A DNA stretch of 64,000 nt from Pseudomonas huaxiensis (GTDB lineage: Bacteria > Pseudomonadota > Gammaproteobacteria > Pseudomonadales > Pseudomonadaceae): the NCBI RefSeq assembly GCF_003231275.1, contig NZ_QKVL01000010.1:107467-171466 (forward strand), given 5' to 3'. Below, piece by piece: positions 32,820-41,354 of this stretch. Every line of letters starts with the position of its first letter. The first letter of the stretch is position 1. The position numbers and the translations under genes are program-made. The notes beneath the pieces were generated by a model. The model had not been told where the DNA came from. It did not search any database and was given only the letters and a program-made list of their open reading frames with translations.

Positions 32820-33998
32820 TCAGCCGTGGTTTTTGCCCAGCAGCGCGTGATACAGCTCGCTGTCGCCGAGAATCCCCACCACACGGTTGTCCTCTTGCAG
32901 CACCAGCTTGTTGCCGGTCTGGTAGCGGATCTGCAGTGCTTCGCGCATGCCGATATTGACGTTGACCAGGGTCGGTTTGCGGCCAAGGCCTTCCACGGCC
33001 TCGCCCGGCGCCCAGTTCTGCAGGTCGAGGCCGTTCACGCCCTGACGGGCACCCTTGATGGTGTTGCCTTCGGCCAGGTCGAGCCAGGAATCACCGCTTG
33101 GGTCCAGGCACACCGAGCCGTTGATGCGTTTGCACTGGTCCAGCGTGCGCATCAGGCTGCGACCGCAGAGGACATTGAGCGGATTGGTATGGGCCACAAA
33201 GGTGCGCACGTAGTCGTCCGCCGGGTTGAGGACGATCTCTTCCGGCTTGCTGTACTGGATGATCTTGCCGTCTTTCATGATGGCGATACGGGTACCGAGC
33301 TTCAGCGCTTCGTCCAGGTCGTGGCTGACGAAAACGATGGTCTTGTTCAGCTTGTGTTGCAGTTCCAGCAGTTCGTCCTGCAAGCCCTGGCGGATCAGCG
33401 GGTCAAGGGCGGAGAACGGTTCGTCCATCAGCAGGATGTCGGCATCCATGGCCAATGCGCGGGCGAGGCCGACGCGCTGCTGCATGCCGCCGGAGAGTTC
33501 GTCGGGCTTCTTGTTGCGCCACTGGGTCAGGCCCACCAGCTCCAGCTTCTCGTCCACCAGCTTGCGCCGCTCTTTCTCCGGGCGGCCCTGCATTTCGAGG
33601 CCGAAGCTGATGTTCTCGCGCACCGTCAGCCAGGGCATCAGGGCGAACTTCTGGAACACCATGGCGATGCGCTGGGTGCGCATCATCTTCAGTTCCGCCG
33701 GGGTGCAGTGGGCGATGTCGATGTGTGAGCCTTCATGCTCGACATACAGCTTGCCGCGGCTGACGGTGTTGAGGCCGTTGATGCAGCGCAGCAGGCTGGA
33801 TTTGCCCGAGCCGGACAGGCCCATCAGCACGCAGATCTCGCCTTTGTTGATGTCCAGGTTGGCTTTTTCCACGCCCACCACCAGCCCGGTCTTCTTGAGG
33901 ATTTGCTCCCGCGTAAGGCCTTGGTCGAGCAGGCTGAGTGCCTCACGCGGTCGATTGGAGAAGATGACGTCTACGTCTTCGAAGCGAATGATGCTCAT
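32820..33998 (-). CDS. cbcV: Cbc/Cho quaternary-amine ABC transporter ATPase (CbcV/ChoV)
   Basis: A 392-residue ATPase of the ProV/OpuA type. Walker A is GLSGSGKSS, the signature LSGGMQQRVGLARAL and Walker B ILLMDEPFSALDP, followed by a C-terminal CBS-like regulatory region. It powers uptake of choline, betaine and carnitine, depending on the binding protein. It overlaps the permease gene by 4 nt. The gene is syntenic with P. aeruginosa PA5376. Confidence 0.95.
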   Translation of the reverse strand: MSIIRFEDVDVIFSNRPREALSLLDQGLTREQILKKTGLVVGVEKANLDINKGEICVLMGLSGSGKSSLLRCINGLNTVSRGKLYVEHEGSHIDIAHCTPAELKMMRTQRIAMVFQKFALMPWLTVRENISFGLEMQGRPEKERRKLVDEKLELVGLTQWRNKKPDELSGGMQQRVGLARALAMDADILLMDEPFSALDPLIRQGLQDELLELQHKLNKTIVFVSHDLDEALKLGTRIAIMKDGKIIQYSKPEEIVLNPADDYVRTFVAHTNPLNVLCGRSLMRTLDQCKRINGSVCLDPSGDSWLDLAEGNTIKGARQGVNGLDLQNWAPGEAVEGLGRKPTLVNVNIGMREALQIRYQTGNKLVLQEDNRVVGILGDSELYHALLGKNHG

Positions 33999-34840
33999 GC
34001 CTCACCCCTTACCTGTACATCGGGTTGTTTGCAGATACGGTCGAGCATGATTGCCAGCAGTACGATCGCCAGGCCCGCTTCGAAGCCCAGGGCGATATCG
34101 GCAGTGTTCAGTGCGTTGACCACGGGTTTGCCCAGGCCATCGGCCCCCACCAGCGCGGCAATCACCACCATCGACAGCGACAGCATGATGCACTGGGTGA
34201 TACCGGCCGCGATGCTTGGCATCGCATGGGGCAGTTCAATACGGGACAGCAGTTGTCGGCGCGAGCAGCCAAAGGCCTTGCCGGCGTCGAGCAGTTCCTG
34301 GGGCACGTCGCGGATACCCAAGTAGGTCAGGCGGATCGGCGCGGCGATGGCGAACACCACCGTCGAAATCAGCCCGGGAACCACACCCAGACCGAACAGG
34401 GTCAGGGTCGGGATCAGGTAAACGAAGGTGGGGACCGTCTGCATCAGGTCGAGAACCGGGCGCATGGCGGTGTAGAACATCGGCTTGTGCGCGGCGACGA
34501 TACCCAGCGGCACGCCGATGGCCACGCAGACCAGGGTGGCGAACAGGACCTGGGCCAGGGTCTCCATGGTTTCCTGCCAGTAACCCAGGTTGAGGATCAA
34601 CAGGAACGACGCCACGCAAAAGGCGGTCAGCGCCCACTTTCGCTGGATCAGGTGTGCGCCCAGTGCGATCAGCCCGATGAGGACGAACGGGTTGAACCAG
34701 GTCAGTGCCCCGGTCACCCCGTGAATCATCCATTCCAGCGCCGCGGCGAAGGCATCGAAGTAATTGGCGCCGTGTTGGGTCAGCCATTCAACGAAGGCCG
34801 CGATGTGCTGGCCCAAGGGTATTTTTTGATCGATCAGCAT
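33995..34840 (-). CDS. cbcW: Cbc/Cho ABC transporter permease (CbcW/ChoW)
   Basis: A 281-residue permease with about six to seven helices and the EAA-like cytoplasmic loop containing GKAFGCSRRQLLSRIELPHAMP, which contacts the ATPase. It forms the channel shared by several substrate-binding proteins (CbcX here and CaiX at 42401-43333). It lies between cbcX and cbcV and overlaps the latter as ATGA. The family is ProW/OpuAB. Confidence 0.94.
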   Translation of the reverse strand: MLIDQKIPLGQHIAAFVEWLTQHGANYFDAFAAALEWMIHGVTGALTWFNPFVLIGLIALGAHLIQRKWALTAFCVASFLLILNLGYWQETMETLAQVLFATLVCVAIGVPLGIVAAHKPMFYTAMRPVLDLMQTVPTFVYLIPTLTLFGLGVVPGLISTVVFAIAAPIRLTYLGIRDVPQELLDAGKAFGCSRRQLLSRIELPHAMPSIAAGITQCIMLSLSMVVIAALVGADGLGKPVVNALNTADIALGFEAGLAIVLLAIMLDRICKQPDVQVRGEA

Positions 34841-34875
34841 GATAGCGAGCGTCCACCTGCAAGGATTCGAAAACT

Positions 34876-34902
34876 CCCCGCGGCGGTCTCGCCGCCGCGG
34901 GG
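34876..34902 (-). promoter_or_regulatory. intercistronic hairpin after cbcX
   Basis: A perfect 11-bp GC stem (CCCCGCGGCGG and CCGCCGCGGGG) with a 5-nt loop begins only 6 nt after the cbcX stop. No T-run follows. Such stems after a binding-protein gene stabilise the upstream message so the periplasmic protein is made in excess over the permease. The role here is inferred. Confidence 0.6.
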
Positions 34903-34908
34903 GCGTGC

Positions 34909-35856
34909 TTACTGCGTGAGTTTGGCCTTGGCCGCTTCCAGGCCGGGTTTGCCGTCTACGGTGGTTACGCCGGCCAGCCAGGTGTCGAGCACCTGTGGAT
35001 TGTTTTTCAGCCAGGCCTTGGCGGCGGCGTCGGGTTTGGTCTTGTCGTCGAGGACGTTACCCATCAGCGTGCTTTCCATGTCCAGGGTGAAGGACAGGTT
35101 TTTCAGCAGTTGACCGACGTTGGCGCATTCCTGGGTGTAACCCTTGCGGGTGTTGGTCAGCACGGTGGCCTTGCCGAAGTCAGGGCCGAAGAAGTCATCG
35201 CCGCCGCTCAGGTACTGCATCTTGAAGCGCTTGTTCATCGGGTGCGGTTCCCAACCGAGGAACACCACGTCGGTGCCGCGTCGCGCCGCACGATCGACTT
35301 GCGACAGCATGCCGGCCTCGCTCGATTCGACCACCTTGAAACCGGCGTCTTTCAGGCCGAAGGCGTTCTTGTCGATCATGCTCTGGATGGTGCGGTTGCC
35401 GTCGTTGCCGGGCTCGATGCCGTAGATCTTGCCGTCAAGCTCCTTCTTGAATTTGGCGATATCGGCGAAGTCCTTCAGGCCTTTGTCATACAGCGCCTGG
35501 GGGACGGCGAGGGTGTATTTGGCGTTTTCCAGGTTGGCGCGGACAGTTTCCACGGTGCCGGCATCACGGTACTGCTTGATGTCGTTTTCCATGGTCGGCA
35601 TCCAGTTGCCGAGGAACACGTCCATGTTCTTGCCGTCGGCCAGCGACTTGTAGGTCACCGGAACGGAGATCATGGTGGTGCGGGTCTTGTAGCCCAGCGC
35701 TTCGAGAATGGCGCTGGTCACAGCGGTGGTCACGGTGATGTCAGTCCAGCCGACATCGGAGAAGTTGACGGTGTGACACGCTTCAGGCTCGGCGGCCTGG
35801 GCCAGCGCCGGGAGGCTCAGTAGCGCGGCCAGTAACAGCGAAGGTGAACCTTTCAT
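34909..35856 (-). CDS. cbcX: choline-binding periplasmic protein (CbcX/ChoX)
   Basis: A 315-residue periplasmic binding protein with a signal peptide cleaved near AQAAEP. It has the four aromatic residues expected of a ChoX-type cage: Trp37 (DVGWTDI), Trp85 (GNWMP), Tyr114 (AKYTLAVP) and Trp202 (GWEPHPMN). This fits choline as ligand. The start has AAGGAG 7 nt upstream. It heads the cbcXWV operon, divergent from sdaB, in the arrangement seen in P. aeruginosa. Confidence 0.94.
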   Translation of the reverse strand: MKGSPSLLLAALLSLPALAQAAEPEACHTVNFSDVGWTDITVTTAVTSAILEALGYKTRTTMISVPVTYKSLADGKNMDVFLGNWMPTMENDIKQYRDAGTVETVRANLENAKYTLAVPQALYDKGLKDFADIAKFKKELDGKIYGIEPGNDGNRTIQSMIDKNAFGLKDAGFKVVESSEAGMLSQVDRAARRGTDVVFLGWEPHPMNKRFKMQYLSGGDDFFGPDFGKATVLTNTRKGYTQECANVGQLLKNLSFTLDMESTLMGNVLDDKTKPDAAAKAWLKNNPQVLDTWLAGVTTVDGKPGLEAAKAKLTQ

Positions 35857-36303
35857 GAGTGGACTCCTTAGTGTTTTTTTTCGGACGTCCCACGGGACCG
35901 CCGTGCTTTATGTCTGCATTCGGTCGGGTGGCTGCCGGGCGACAGCGGGACGAGTGCCGTGCAATCGAGTCGATACCGATCATCTACCAGCGAAAAACAA
36001 ACGCCTACAGGGTGCGTCGTAACCAGTACAGGCAGGGTCGCATCCAGTGCCAATGAGGTCGCATATGGATTCATCGGCCCCGATAAACGCTCTTTCGTCC
36101 AATCTGCGCCGCAAAAAACGGCGCTTTCAGGCTGCTCGCAAGGGGCGGCGTTGCTGGACAAGAGTGAGTCGGTTGCAGACGTCAGGGGCAGTGCCAAAAG
36201 CCTGATGATGCGCGGAATCGGCGGATTGCCGCCCAGTCAGCGTAGCAGCTGTGGCCTCCGTGCCCGGGCTGCGTACGCCTGCCCAATCAGGAGGTTCGTG
36301 GCC
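35857..36303. other. divergent regulatory region cbcX / sdaB
   Basis: This 447-bp gap separates two operons that in P. aeruginosa respond to betaine through GbdR. The most striking element is the direct repeat at 36036-36064. Near cbcX there is also a small inverted repeat, GTCCC/GGGAC. An open frame in phase with sdaB crosses the gap but has no ribosome site and no conserved residues, so it is treated as non-coding. The sdaB ribosome site AGGAGG is at 36289-36294. Confidence 0.65.
36036..36064 (+). promoter_or_regulatory. GGTCGCAT direct repeats with 21-bp period, candidate GbdR site
   Basis: Two identical octamers, GGTCGCAT, start at 36036 and 36057, exactly 21 bp (two helical turns) apart. 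This is the geometry of AraC/XylS-family binding sites. GbdR, encoded 2 kb away, is the obvious candidate. Binding is not shown by sequence alone. Confidence 0.5.
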
Positions 36304-37680
36304 ATGGCCATCAGTGTGTTCGACCTGTTCAAGATCGGCGTCGGCCCGTCCAGTTCCCATACCGTCGGGCCCATGCGCGCCGCGGCTCTGTTCGTCCAGG
36401 GCCTGCGCGAGCGGGGCGAACTGGAGCAGGTGCGCCGCGTCGAAGTGCGCCTCTACGGTTCGCTCTCGGCCACCGGTGTCGGCCACGGCAGCGACAACGC
36501 CGTGATCATGGGCCTGATGGGCGAATGGCCGGACGCGATCGACCCGTCGCAGATCGGCATCCGCATCGCCACGCTTCGCGAAACCGACACCCTGCTGCTC
36601 GACGGCCGTCTGCCCGTACCCTTTATCTGGCAGCGCGACATGCGCCTGCTGGACGAGAACCTGCCCTACCATCCCAACGCCATGACCCTGGTGGCCGAAG
36701 GCGCTGACGGCGAGCTGCACAGCGACACCTATTACTCGGTGGGTGGCGGCTTTGTGGTCGATGCGGCGCAGGCCGCCAGCGGTGTGCTGGATAGCGACAA
36801 CACCGTGCTGCCCTACGATTTCAACAGCGCCGAGGAACTGCTCGAACGCTGCAAGCAAAACGACATGCGCGTGTCGCAATTGATGCTGGAAAACGAGAAG
36901 GTCTGGCGCAGTGAAGCGGAGATTCGCGCCGGCCTGATGAAGCTCTGGCAGGCCATGCAGGATTGCGTGGAAAGTGGCCTGAAATACGAAGGCATCCTGC
37001 CCGGCGGCCTCAATGTGAAACGCCGCGCGGCCAAGTTGCACCGCAGCCTTCAGGAGCTGGGCAAGCCCAATGTGATCGGCTCGACCTTGAGTGCGATGGA
37101 GTGGGTCAACCTCTACGCCCTGGCGGTCAACGAAGAAAACGCCGCAGGTGGGCGCATGGTTACCGCGCCCACCAACGGCGCGGCCGGGATCATTCCTGCG
37201 GTGCTGCATTACTACATGCGCTTCAGCGATGAGGTCAGCGAAGCCTGCGTGGTGGACTTCTTCCTCGCTGCCGCAGCGGTGGGCATCCTGTGCAAGAAGA
37301 ACGCGTCGATTTCCGGTGCCGAAGTCGGTTGCCAGGGCGAGGTCGGCTCGGCCTGCGCGATGGCTGCGGCGGGGCTTGCCGAAGTGCTCGGCGCGACTCC
37401 GGCGCAACTGGAAAACGCCGCCGAAATTGGCCTGGAACACAACCTGGGTCTGACCTGCGACCCGGTCGGCGGGCTGGTCCAGGTGCCGTGCATCGAGCGC
37501 AACGCCATCGCCGCGGTCAAGGCGATCAACGCCGCGCAGATGGCTCTGCGGGGGGATGGTGAACACTTCATTTCCCTCGACCGGGTGATCCGCACCATGC
37601 GCGATACCGGCGCCGACATGCACGACAAGTACAAAGAAACCTCCCGCGGCGGTCTGGCGGTCAGCGCGATCGAGTGCTGA
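36304..37680 (+). CDS. sdaB: L-serine ammonia-lyase (SdaB), iron-sulfur type
   Basis: A 458-residue [4Fe-4S] L-serine dehydratase turning serine into pyruvate and ammonia. The N-terminal beta domain starts [21 protein letters not shown]. The alpha domain carries cluster cysteines in [20 protein letters not shown] and [14 protein letters not shown]. The ATG at 36304 sits 9 nt after AGGAGG; a GTG two codons earlier is only 3 nt away and less likely. Next to gbdR it completes the route betaine to sarcosine, glycine, serine and pyruvate. Length equals that of the P. aeruginosa enzyme. Confidence 0.95.
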   Translation: MAISVFDLFKIGVGPSSSHTVGPMRAAALFVQGLRERGELEQVRRVEVRLYGSLSATGVGHGSDNAVIMGLMGEWPDAIDPSQIGIRIATLRETDTLLLDGRLPVPFIWQRDMRLLDENLPYHPNAMTLVAEGADGELHSDTYYSVGGGFVVDAAQAASGVLDSDNTVLPYDFNSAEELLERCKQNDMRVSQLMLENEKVWRSEAEIRAGLMKLWQAMQDCVESGLKYEGILPGGLNVKRRAAKLHRSLQELGKPNVIGSTLSAMEWVNLYALAVNEENAAGGRMVTAPTNGAAGIIPAVLHYYMRFSDEVSEACVVDFFLAAAAVGILCKKNASISGAEVGCQGEVGSACAMAAAGLAEVLGATPAQLENAAEIGLEHNLGLTCDPVGGLVQVPCIERNAIAAVKAINAAQMALRGDGEHFISLDRVIRTMRDTGADMHDKYKETSRGGLAVSAIEC

Positions 37681-37711
37681 GGTCGCTGCGCCGTTTTCGC
37701 TCAGTTGCCTA

Positions 37712-37740
37712 CGCCCGCGCCGCCTTTTGGCGCGTGGGCG
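37712..37740 (+). terminator. probable sdaB terminator hairpin
   Basis: CGCCCGCGCC and GGCGCGTGGGCG pair with one bulge around a short T-containing loop, 32 nt after the sdaB stop. The T-run is displaced (TTTTT at about 37750), so termination efficiency is uncertain. Confidence 0.45.
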
Positions 37741-37944
37741 AAAGGCCAGTTTTTCCTACGCTGAAAATCCCTCCGTACTACCTCAGGTGACACTCTTTCG
37801 TGTCGCTTCTGGGCAACTTTCCCACCAGTGCTACCGAACTGCTCACCACGCCTGCCGATAAGCCCTGGACCGGCCCTTTCCGTTCACTGGAGCGGCTGGT
37901 CGAGGGCGCTTTTTAGACGTGTCGCGACGTCGCTTTCAGGATTT

Positions 37945-37962
37945 ATTGAATAGCTGTTCAAT
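37945..37962. promoter_or_regulatory. inverted repeat ATTGAA-N6-TTCAAT upstream of gbdR
   Basis: Six-base arms around a 6-bp spacer lie about 45 bp upstream of the sigma-54-like promoter. It may be an operator or an activator site for gbdR. Its core resembles half of the BetI palindrome (TTGAA/TTCAA) but is spaced differently. Only symmetry supports it. Confidence 0.35.
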
Positions 37963-37988
37963 TTCAGGCATGGCATTTGCGTTGTGAT

Positions 37989-38004
37989 TGGCAAAGCCCC
38001 TGCA
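37989..38004 (+). promoter_or_regulatory. sigma-54-type promoter for gbdR
   Basis: TGGCAAAGCCCCTGCA matches the -24/-12 pattern TGGCAC-N5-TTGCA with both the GG and GC dinucleotides at the correct spacing and two other mismatches. Transcription would start near 38014, giving a 5' leader of about 60 nt to the gbdR ATG. RpoN-linked control of choline use is known in Pseudomonas, so the match is plausible. Confidence 0.6.
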
Positions 38005-38075
38005 TTCGAACCGGGGCGAAAACAAAAAAGCCCCATGCCTGAGGCGCAACCTGCATTGTGTGAGGAGAGATCGCG

Positions 38076-39179
38076 ATGACGTCGTACAACTCCGGGGCCC
38101 AACCCCAAAACCGCACGCCCCAATCCATCGGTTTCCTGCTGTTGGACAACTTCACGCTGATTTCCCTGGCATCCGCCGTTGAACCGCTGCGCATGGCCAA
38201 CCAGTTGTCCGGTCGCGAGCTGTATCGCTGGCATACCCTGAGCGTGGATGGCGGCCAGGTCTGGGCCAGCGACGGTCTGCAGATCACTCCCGATGCAGCG
38301 ATGCACAAGGCGCCGCCGATGGACACCGTGATCGTCTGCGGCGGCATCGGCATCCAGCGCACCGTGACCCGTGAACACGTCACCTGGCTGCAGAGCCAGG
38401 CCCGTCAGTCGCGCCGCCTTGGTGCGGTGTGCACCGGCAGTTGGGCGCTGGCCTGTGCCGGCCTGCTCGATGGTTTCGATTGCAGCGTGCACTGGGAATG
38501 TCTGGCGGCGATGCAGGAAGCCTTCCCGCGGGTGAGCATGAGCACCCGCCTGTTCACCCTCGACCGTAACCGCTTCACCAGCTCCGGCGGCACCGCGCCG
38601 CTGGACATGATGCTGCACCTGATCAGCCGCGATCACGGCCGCGAACTGTCGGCGGCAATTTCGGAAATGTTTGTCTACGAGCGCATCCGCAACGAACAGG
38701 ATCACCAGCGTGTGCCGCTCAAGCACATGCTCGGCACTAACCAGCCGAAGCTGCAGGAAATCGTCGCGCTGATGGAAGCCAACCTTGAAGAGCCGATCGA
38801 CCTGGATGAACTGGCGGTGTACGTCTCGGTATCGCGGCGCCAGCTCGAACGGCTGTTCCAAAAATACCTGCATTGCTCGCCGTCGCGCTACTACCTCAAG
38901 CTGCGCCTGATCCGCGCGCGGCAGTTGCTCAAGCAGACGCCGATGTCGATCATCGAAGTGGCGTCGGTGTGCGGGTTCGTCTCCACGCCGCACTTCTCCA
39001 AGTGCTACCGCGAGTACTTCGGCATTCCGCCGCGGGATGAGCGTGTGGGTTCCAATACGGCCCAGCAGGTGGCGATGATGCCGATCCCGCAGGCGCTGGT
39101 GTTGTCGCCGCTGGCGGGGCCGATGGCGGCGTTGAGCCAGGCGCGGAACGAGTCGACGTTTGCGAGTGTGAGATTGTAA
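38076..39179 (+). CDS. gbdR: AraC-family regulator of betaine catabolism GbdR
   Basis: A 367-residue transcriptional activator. The N-terminal DJ-1/GATase-like domain (about 18-195) senses glycine betaine and dimethylglycine. The C-terminal AraC double helix-turn-helix spans about 225-325 (LDELAVYVSVSRRQLERLFQKYL, then IIEVASVCGFVSTPHFSKCYREYFG). It activates betaine demethylation, choline uptake and serine genes. The start has GAGGAGA 7 nt upstream. The stop codon lies inside a REP element, so the last bases are shared with the repeat. Confidence 0.95.
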   Translation: MTSYNSGAQPQNRTPQSIGFLLLDNFTLISLASAVEPLRMANQLSGRELYRWHTLSVDGGQVWASDGLQITPDAAMHKAPPMDTVIVCGGIGIQRTVTREHVTWLQSQARQSRRLGAVCTGSWALACAGLLDGFDCSVHWECLAAMQEAFPRVSMSTRLFTLDRNRFTSSGGTAPLDMMLHLISRDHGRELSAAISEMFVYERIRNEQDHQRVPLKHMLGTNQPKLQEIVALMEANLEEPIDLDELAVYVSVSRRQLERLFQKYLHCSPSRYYLKLRLIRARQLLKQTPMSIIEVASVCGFVSTPHFSKCYREYFGIPPRDERVGSNTAQQVAMMPIPQALVLSPLAGPMAALSQARNESTFASVRL

Positions 39180-39245
39180 GAGCGAGCTTGCTCGCGATTC
39201 TCTCTGAGGGCCGCTGGCCCCATCGCGAGCAAGCTCGCTCCTACA
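39175..39245. repeat. REPIN overlapping the gbdR stop codon
   Basis: Inverted arms 39175-39198 and 39222-39245 have the GAGCGAGCTTGCTCGCGAT core, one mismatch (TGTAAG versus TGTAGG) and a 23-nt loop. The left arm contains the gbdR TAA, so the repeat may also act as the end of the gbdR message. Confidence 0.9.
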
Positions 39246-39275
39246 GGTCTGGAGCGGCTTGTAGAGCGACTTCGA

Positions 39276-39536
39276 TTACCGGTGAGCTGCCTTGAACTCC
39301 GCCAGCGCCGGCAACAACTGCTTTTCAATCGCCTGACGCACCGCCGGCAAGATCGTCGCGCTGCCGGTGTACATCTGCTCGACCATTCCTTTCAGCGCCT
39401 TGGCCTGTGGCTCGCTCAGCCCGCGCACCGCGTGCTCGCACGCCTGTTCGGCGCTGACCCCGGAAGGTGTTTCGAAACCGAGGGCGCGCAGGTGCCCAAC
39501 CAAGTCGTCCTGATCAATCAAATCCGCGTGCATCAT
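39276..39536 (-). CDS. conserved small hypothetical protein
   Basis: An 86-residue soluble protein (MMHADLIDQDDLVGHLRALGF and so on) with a predominantly helical, amphipathic pattern and one Cys. I do not recognise a named domain. The start at 39536 has AAGGA 8 nt upstream; a second ATG follows immediately. A hypothetical protein sits in the same position after gbdR in related genomes as far as I recall, which supports a real gene. It lies on the opposite strand to gbdR, with no partner close by. Confidence 0.65.
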   Translation of the reverse strand: MMHADLIDQDDLVGHLRALGFETPSGVSAEQACEHAVRGLSEPQAKALKGMVEQMYTGSATILPAVRQAIEKQLLPALAEFKAAHR

Positions 39537-39750
39537 GGCGTTAGTCCTTGTGGCAGGTGAGATCGTGGACCGATTCTGGAAGCGCTCGGCGAGCGCGGCA
39601 AGGGCAGATTGTCGCGATGGCCGCATTACCTATGAACAGGTCGTTTTCGGCAATATTGCGCGACGCGGGAGTGTGCACACTGAGGCCATGCACAGGTTGA
39701 GGGCGGTTTGGTCACCGGTCTTCTGGCAGCAGGTAATTTGCTCACTCTTC

Positions 39751-39787
39751 GCCCCGGACGCGTCACGGCTATCCGGGGCTGTTTTTT
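39751..39787 (+). terminator. orphan Rho-independent terminator
   Basis: The 8-bp arms GCCCCGGA and TCCGGGGC enclose a 13-nt loop and are followed by TG and six T residues. It is oriented for plus-strand transcription, yet the nearest plus-strand gene (gbdR) ended about 570 nt earlier beyond a REPIN. It may end a short untranslated RNA. Confidence 0.7.
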
Positions 39788-39808
39788 GGGCGGGTGAAAA
39801 TCAGAGGG

Positions 39809-39885
39809 CCTAATCGCTGGCAAGCCAGCTCCCACAGAGACCGCATGCACAGGCTCCTGTGGGAGCTGGCTTGCCAGCGATTAGG
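39809..39885. repeat. REP-type inverted repeat, second sequence class
   Basis: Perfect 29-bp arms (39809-39837 and 39857-39885) with a 19-nt loop have the core CGCTGGCAAGCCAGCTCCCACAG. It differs from the GAGCGAGC class found elsewhere in the window but has the same architecture. It ends 2 nt before the thioesterase stop codon. Confidence 0.88.
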
Positions 39886-39887
39886 TC

Positions 39888-40358
39888 TCAGCCCGACAGG
39901 CCGATCACCCGCCCGATAAACTCCGCCGCCGGCAAATCCGCCTGCTCCGCGACGATCCCCCGCAACCGCTCCACCACCTCCTCGGCAAAGGGCGCCGACT
40001 TCGGCCCCGCCAGGTCCACATGCAGCAGCATCTGTTCATTGGCCGCCAGCGCCGGCTCGAAGCCTTCACGGTGCAGGCTGTGATAAAGGTGCAGGCGCTT
40101 GCGATCGAAGCCGATCACTTGCGTATTCACCCACACCGGCGTCCCGAGCTTCACCTCATGCAGGTAGTTCAGATGGCATTCCAGGGTGAACAACGAATGC
40201 CCTGTGGCATCGCGGTTGTCACCGTCCAGGCCGATGCGCTCCATGAACGCATCGGTGGCGTAGCTGAAGATCAGCAGATAGAAGGCATCGCGCAGATGCC
40301 CGTTGTAATCCACCCAGTCTTCCAGCACCGGGGTCTGGTAGGTCAGCAAGGCAGGCAT
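39888..40358 (-). CDS. cdhB: betainyl-CoA thioesterase of carnitine catabolism (CdhB-like)
   Basis: A 156-residue hotdog thioesterase with Asp17, Asn19 and His21 in DYNGHLRDAFY, the typical 4HBT-like catalytic site. Placed 14 nt after cdhA, it should hydrolyse betainyl-CoA to glycine betaine and CoA, the last step from carnitine, as reported for the P. aeruginosa equivalent. The start at 40358 encodes MPALLTYQTPVLEDW. The biochemical role is assigned from family and context. Confidence 0.87.
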   Translation of the reverse strand: MPALLTYQTPVLEDWVDYNGHLRDAFYLLIFSYATDAFMERIGLDGDNRDATGHSLFTLECHLNYLHEVKLGTPVWVNTQVIGFDRKRLHLYHSLHREGFEPALAANEQMLLHVDLAGPKSAPFAEEVVERLRGIVAEQADLPAAEFIGRVIGLSG

Positions 40359-40372
40359 CGCGTTTCTCCGGG

Positions 40373-41338
40373 TCAGTCGCTGAACGTCATGCCGTGGCGG
40401 GCCTTGGTGGTTTTCACCGCGTCCAGCACCGCCAGCAGGCAGTCATCACGATAGCGCTCCAGCGAGGCAATGCTGCGCTCGCCGCGCTGGTCGGTGGTGC
40501 CATCCACCACGGCGTCGATCAGTTCGTCGGTCAGCGCCGGGGCGGGCAGGTAGGTCCACGGCAGTTGCAGCGCCGGGCCGAACTGCGCCATGAAGTGGCG
40601 CATGCCAGCATCACCACCGGCCAGGGTGTAGGTCAGGAAGGTGCCCATGAACGACCAGCGCAGACCGGCGCCGAAGCGGATCGCATCGTCGATTTCGCCG
40701 GTGGTGGCCACGCCGTCGTTGACCAGGTGCAGCGCCTCGCGCCACAGCGCTTCCAGCAGGCGGTCGGCGATGAACCCGGGGACTTCCTTGCGCACATGCA
40801 GCGGTTGCATGCCGAGGGCGCTGTAGACCTGTTTCGCCGCCTCGATAGCCTCGGGCGCGGTGTTCCGGCCGCCGACGATTTCCACCAGCGGCAGCAGGTA
40901 CACCGGGTTGAACGGATGGCCGACCACGCAGCGCTCGGGATGGATGGACGACTCGTAGAACTCGCTGGGCAACAGCCCCGAGGTGCTGGAGGCGATCAGT
41001 GCATCGGGCTTGGCTGCCGCGCTGATCTTGCCGTGCAGGTCGAGCTTGAGTTCCAGCCGCTCTGGCGCGCTTTCCTGGATGAAATCGGCGTCGCGCACGC
41101 ATTCTTCGATGGTCGCCACGAAGCGCAGCCGTTCCTGCGACGCGCCGGTCGCCAGGCCTTGTTTCTCCAGCGCAGGCCAGGCGTTGGCGATGCGTTTGCG
41201 CAGGGCCTGCTCGGCGCCGGGCGCCGGGTCCCAGGCCACCACGTCGAGGCCGTGGGCCAGGGCGCGGGCGACCCAGCCGCTGCCGATCACGCCACTGCCC
41301 AGGGCGGCGAAAGTTTTGATATCAGTGATAAAGCGCAT
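40373..41338 (-). CDS. cdhA: L-carnitine dehydrogenase CdhA
   Basis: A 321-residue NAD+-dependent 3-hydroxyacyl-CoA-dehydrogenase-type enzyme oxidising L-carnitine to 3-dehydrocarnitine. The NAD motif GSGVIGSGW begins at residue 14, followed by the C-terminal helical domain used for dimerisation. The N-terminus [22 protein letters not shown] is characteristic of the carnitine enzyme. It lies 16 nt after the BKACE gene and 14 nt before the thioesterase, forming one operon. Confidence 0.95.
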   Translation of the reverse strand: MRFITDIKTFAALGSGVIGSGWVARALAHGLDVVAWDPAPGAEQALRKRIANAWPALEKQGLATGASQERLRFVATIEECVRDADFIQESAPERLELKLDLHGKISAAAKPDALIASSTSGLLPSEFYESSIHPERCVVGHPFNPVYLLPLVEIVGGRNTAPEAIEAAKQVYSALGMQPLHVRKEVPGFIADRLLEALWREALHLVNDGVATTGEIDDAIRFGAGLRWSFMGTFLTYTLAGGDAGMRHFMAQFGPALQLPWTYLPAPALTDELIDAVVDGTTDQRGERSIASLERYRDDCLLAVLDAVKTTKARHGMTFSD

Positions 41339-41354
41339 GTATGGCTCCTATGGC

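Larger units (their letters stand above)
37681..38075. other. intergenic region upstream of gbdR
   Basis: This 395-bp gap holds the probable sdaB terminator hairpin at 37712-37740, an inverted repeat at 37945-37962 and a sigma-54-like promoter at 37989-38004. The GAGGAGA ribosome site for gbdR follows. The antisense open frame across it is a shadow. Confidence 0.65.
39537..39887. other. intergenic region with orphan terminator and REP element
   Basis: This 351-bp gap lies between two minus-strand genes. It contains a plus-strand Rho-independent terminator (39751-39787) with no plus-strand gene before it, then a long perfect REP-type inverted repeat (39809-39885). A small RNA on the plus strand ending at the terminator is possible. 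A 92-residue plus-strand frame here has no ribosome site or recognisable feature. Confidence 0.6.

Noticed and set aside
35959..36303. N-terminal extension of sdaB by 115 residues
   Set aside because: The ATG at 36304 with AGGAGG 9 nt upstream gives the conserved N-terminus and normal length; the upstream part looks like promoter DNA.
36127..37623. 498-residue minus-strand open frame opposite sdaB
   Set aside because: Antisense shadow of a certain enzyme gene with no independent support.
37971..37985. TGGCATTTGCGTTGT considered as the sigma-54 promoter of gbdR
   Set aside because: It has GT in place of the invariant GC at -12; the element at 37989-38004 keeps both dinucleotides.
39535..39813. 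92-residue plus-strand frame before the orphan terminator
   Set aside because: No ribosome site, no domain and atypical composition; a non-coding RNA is more likely if anything is transcribed.
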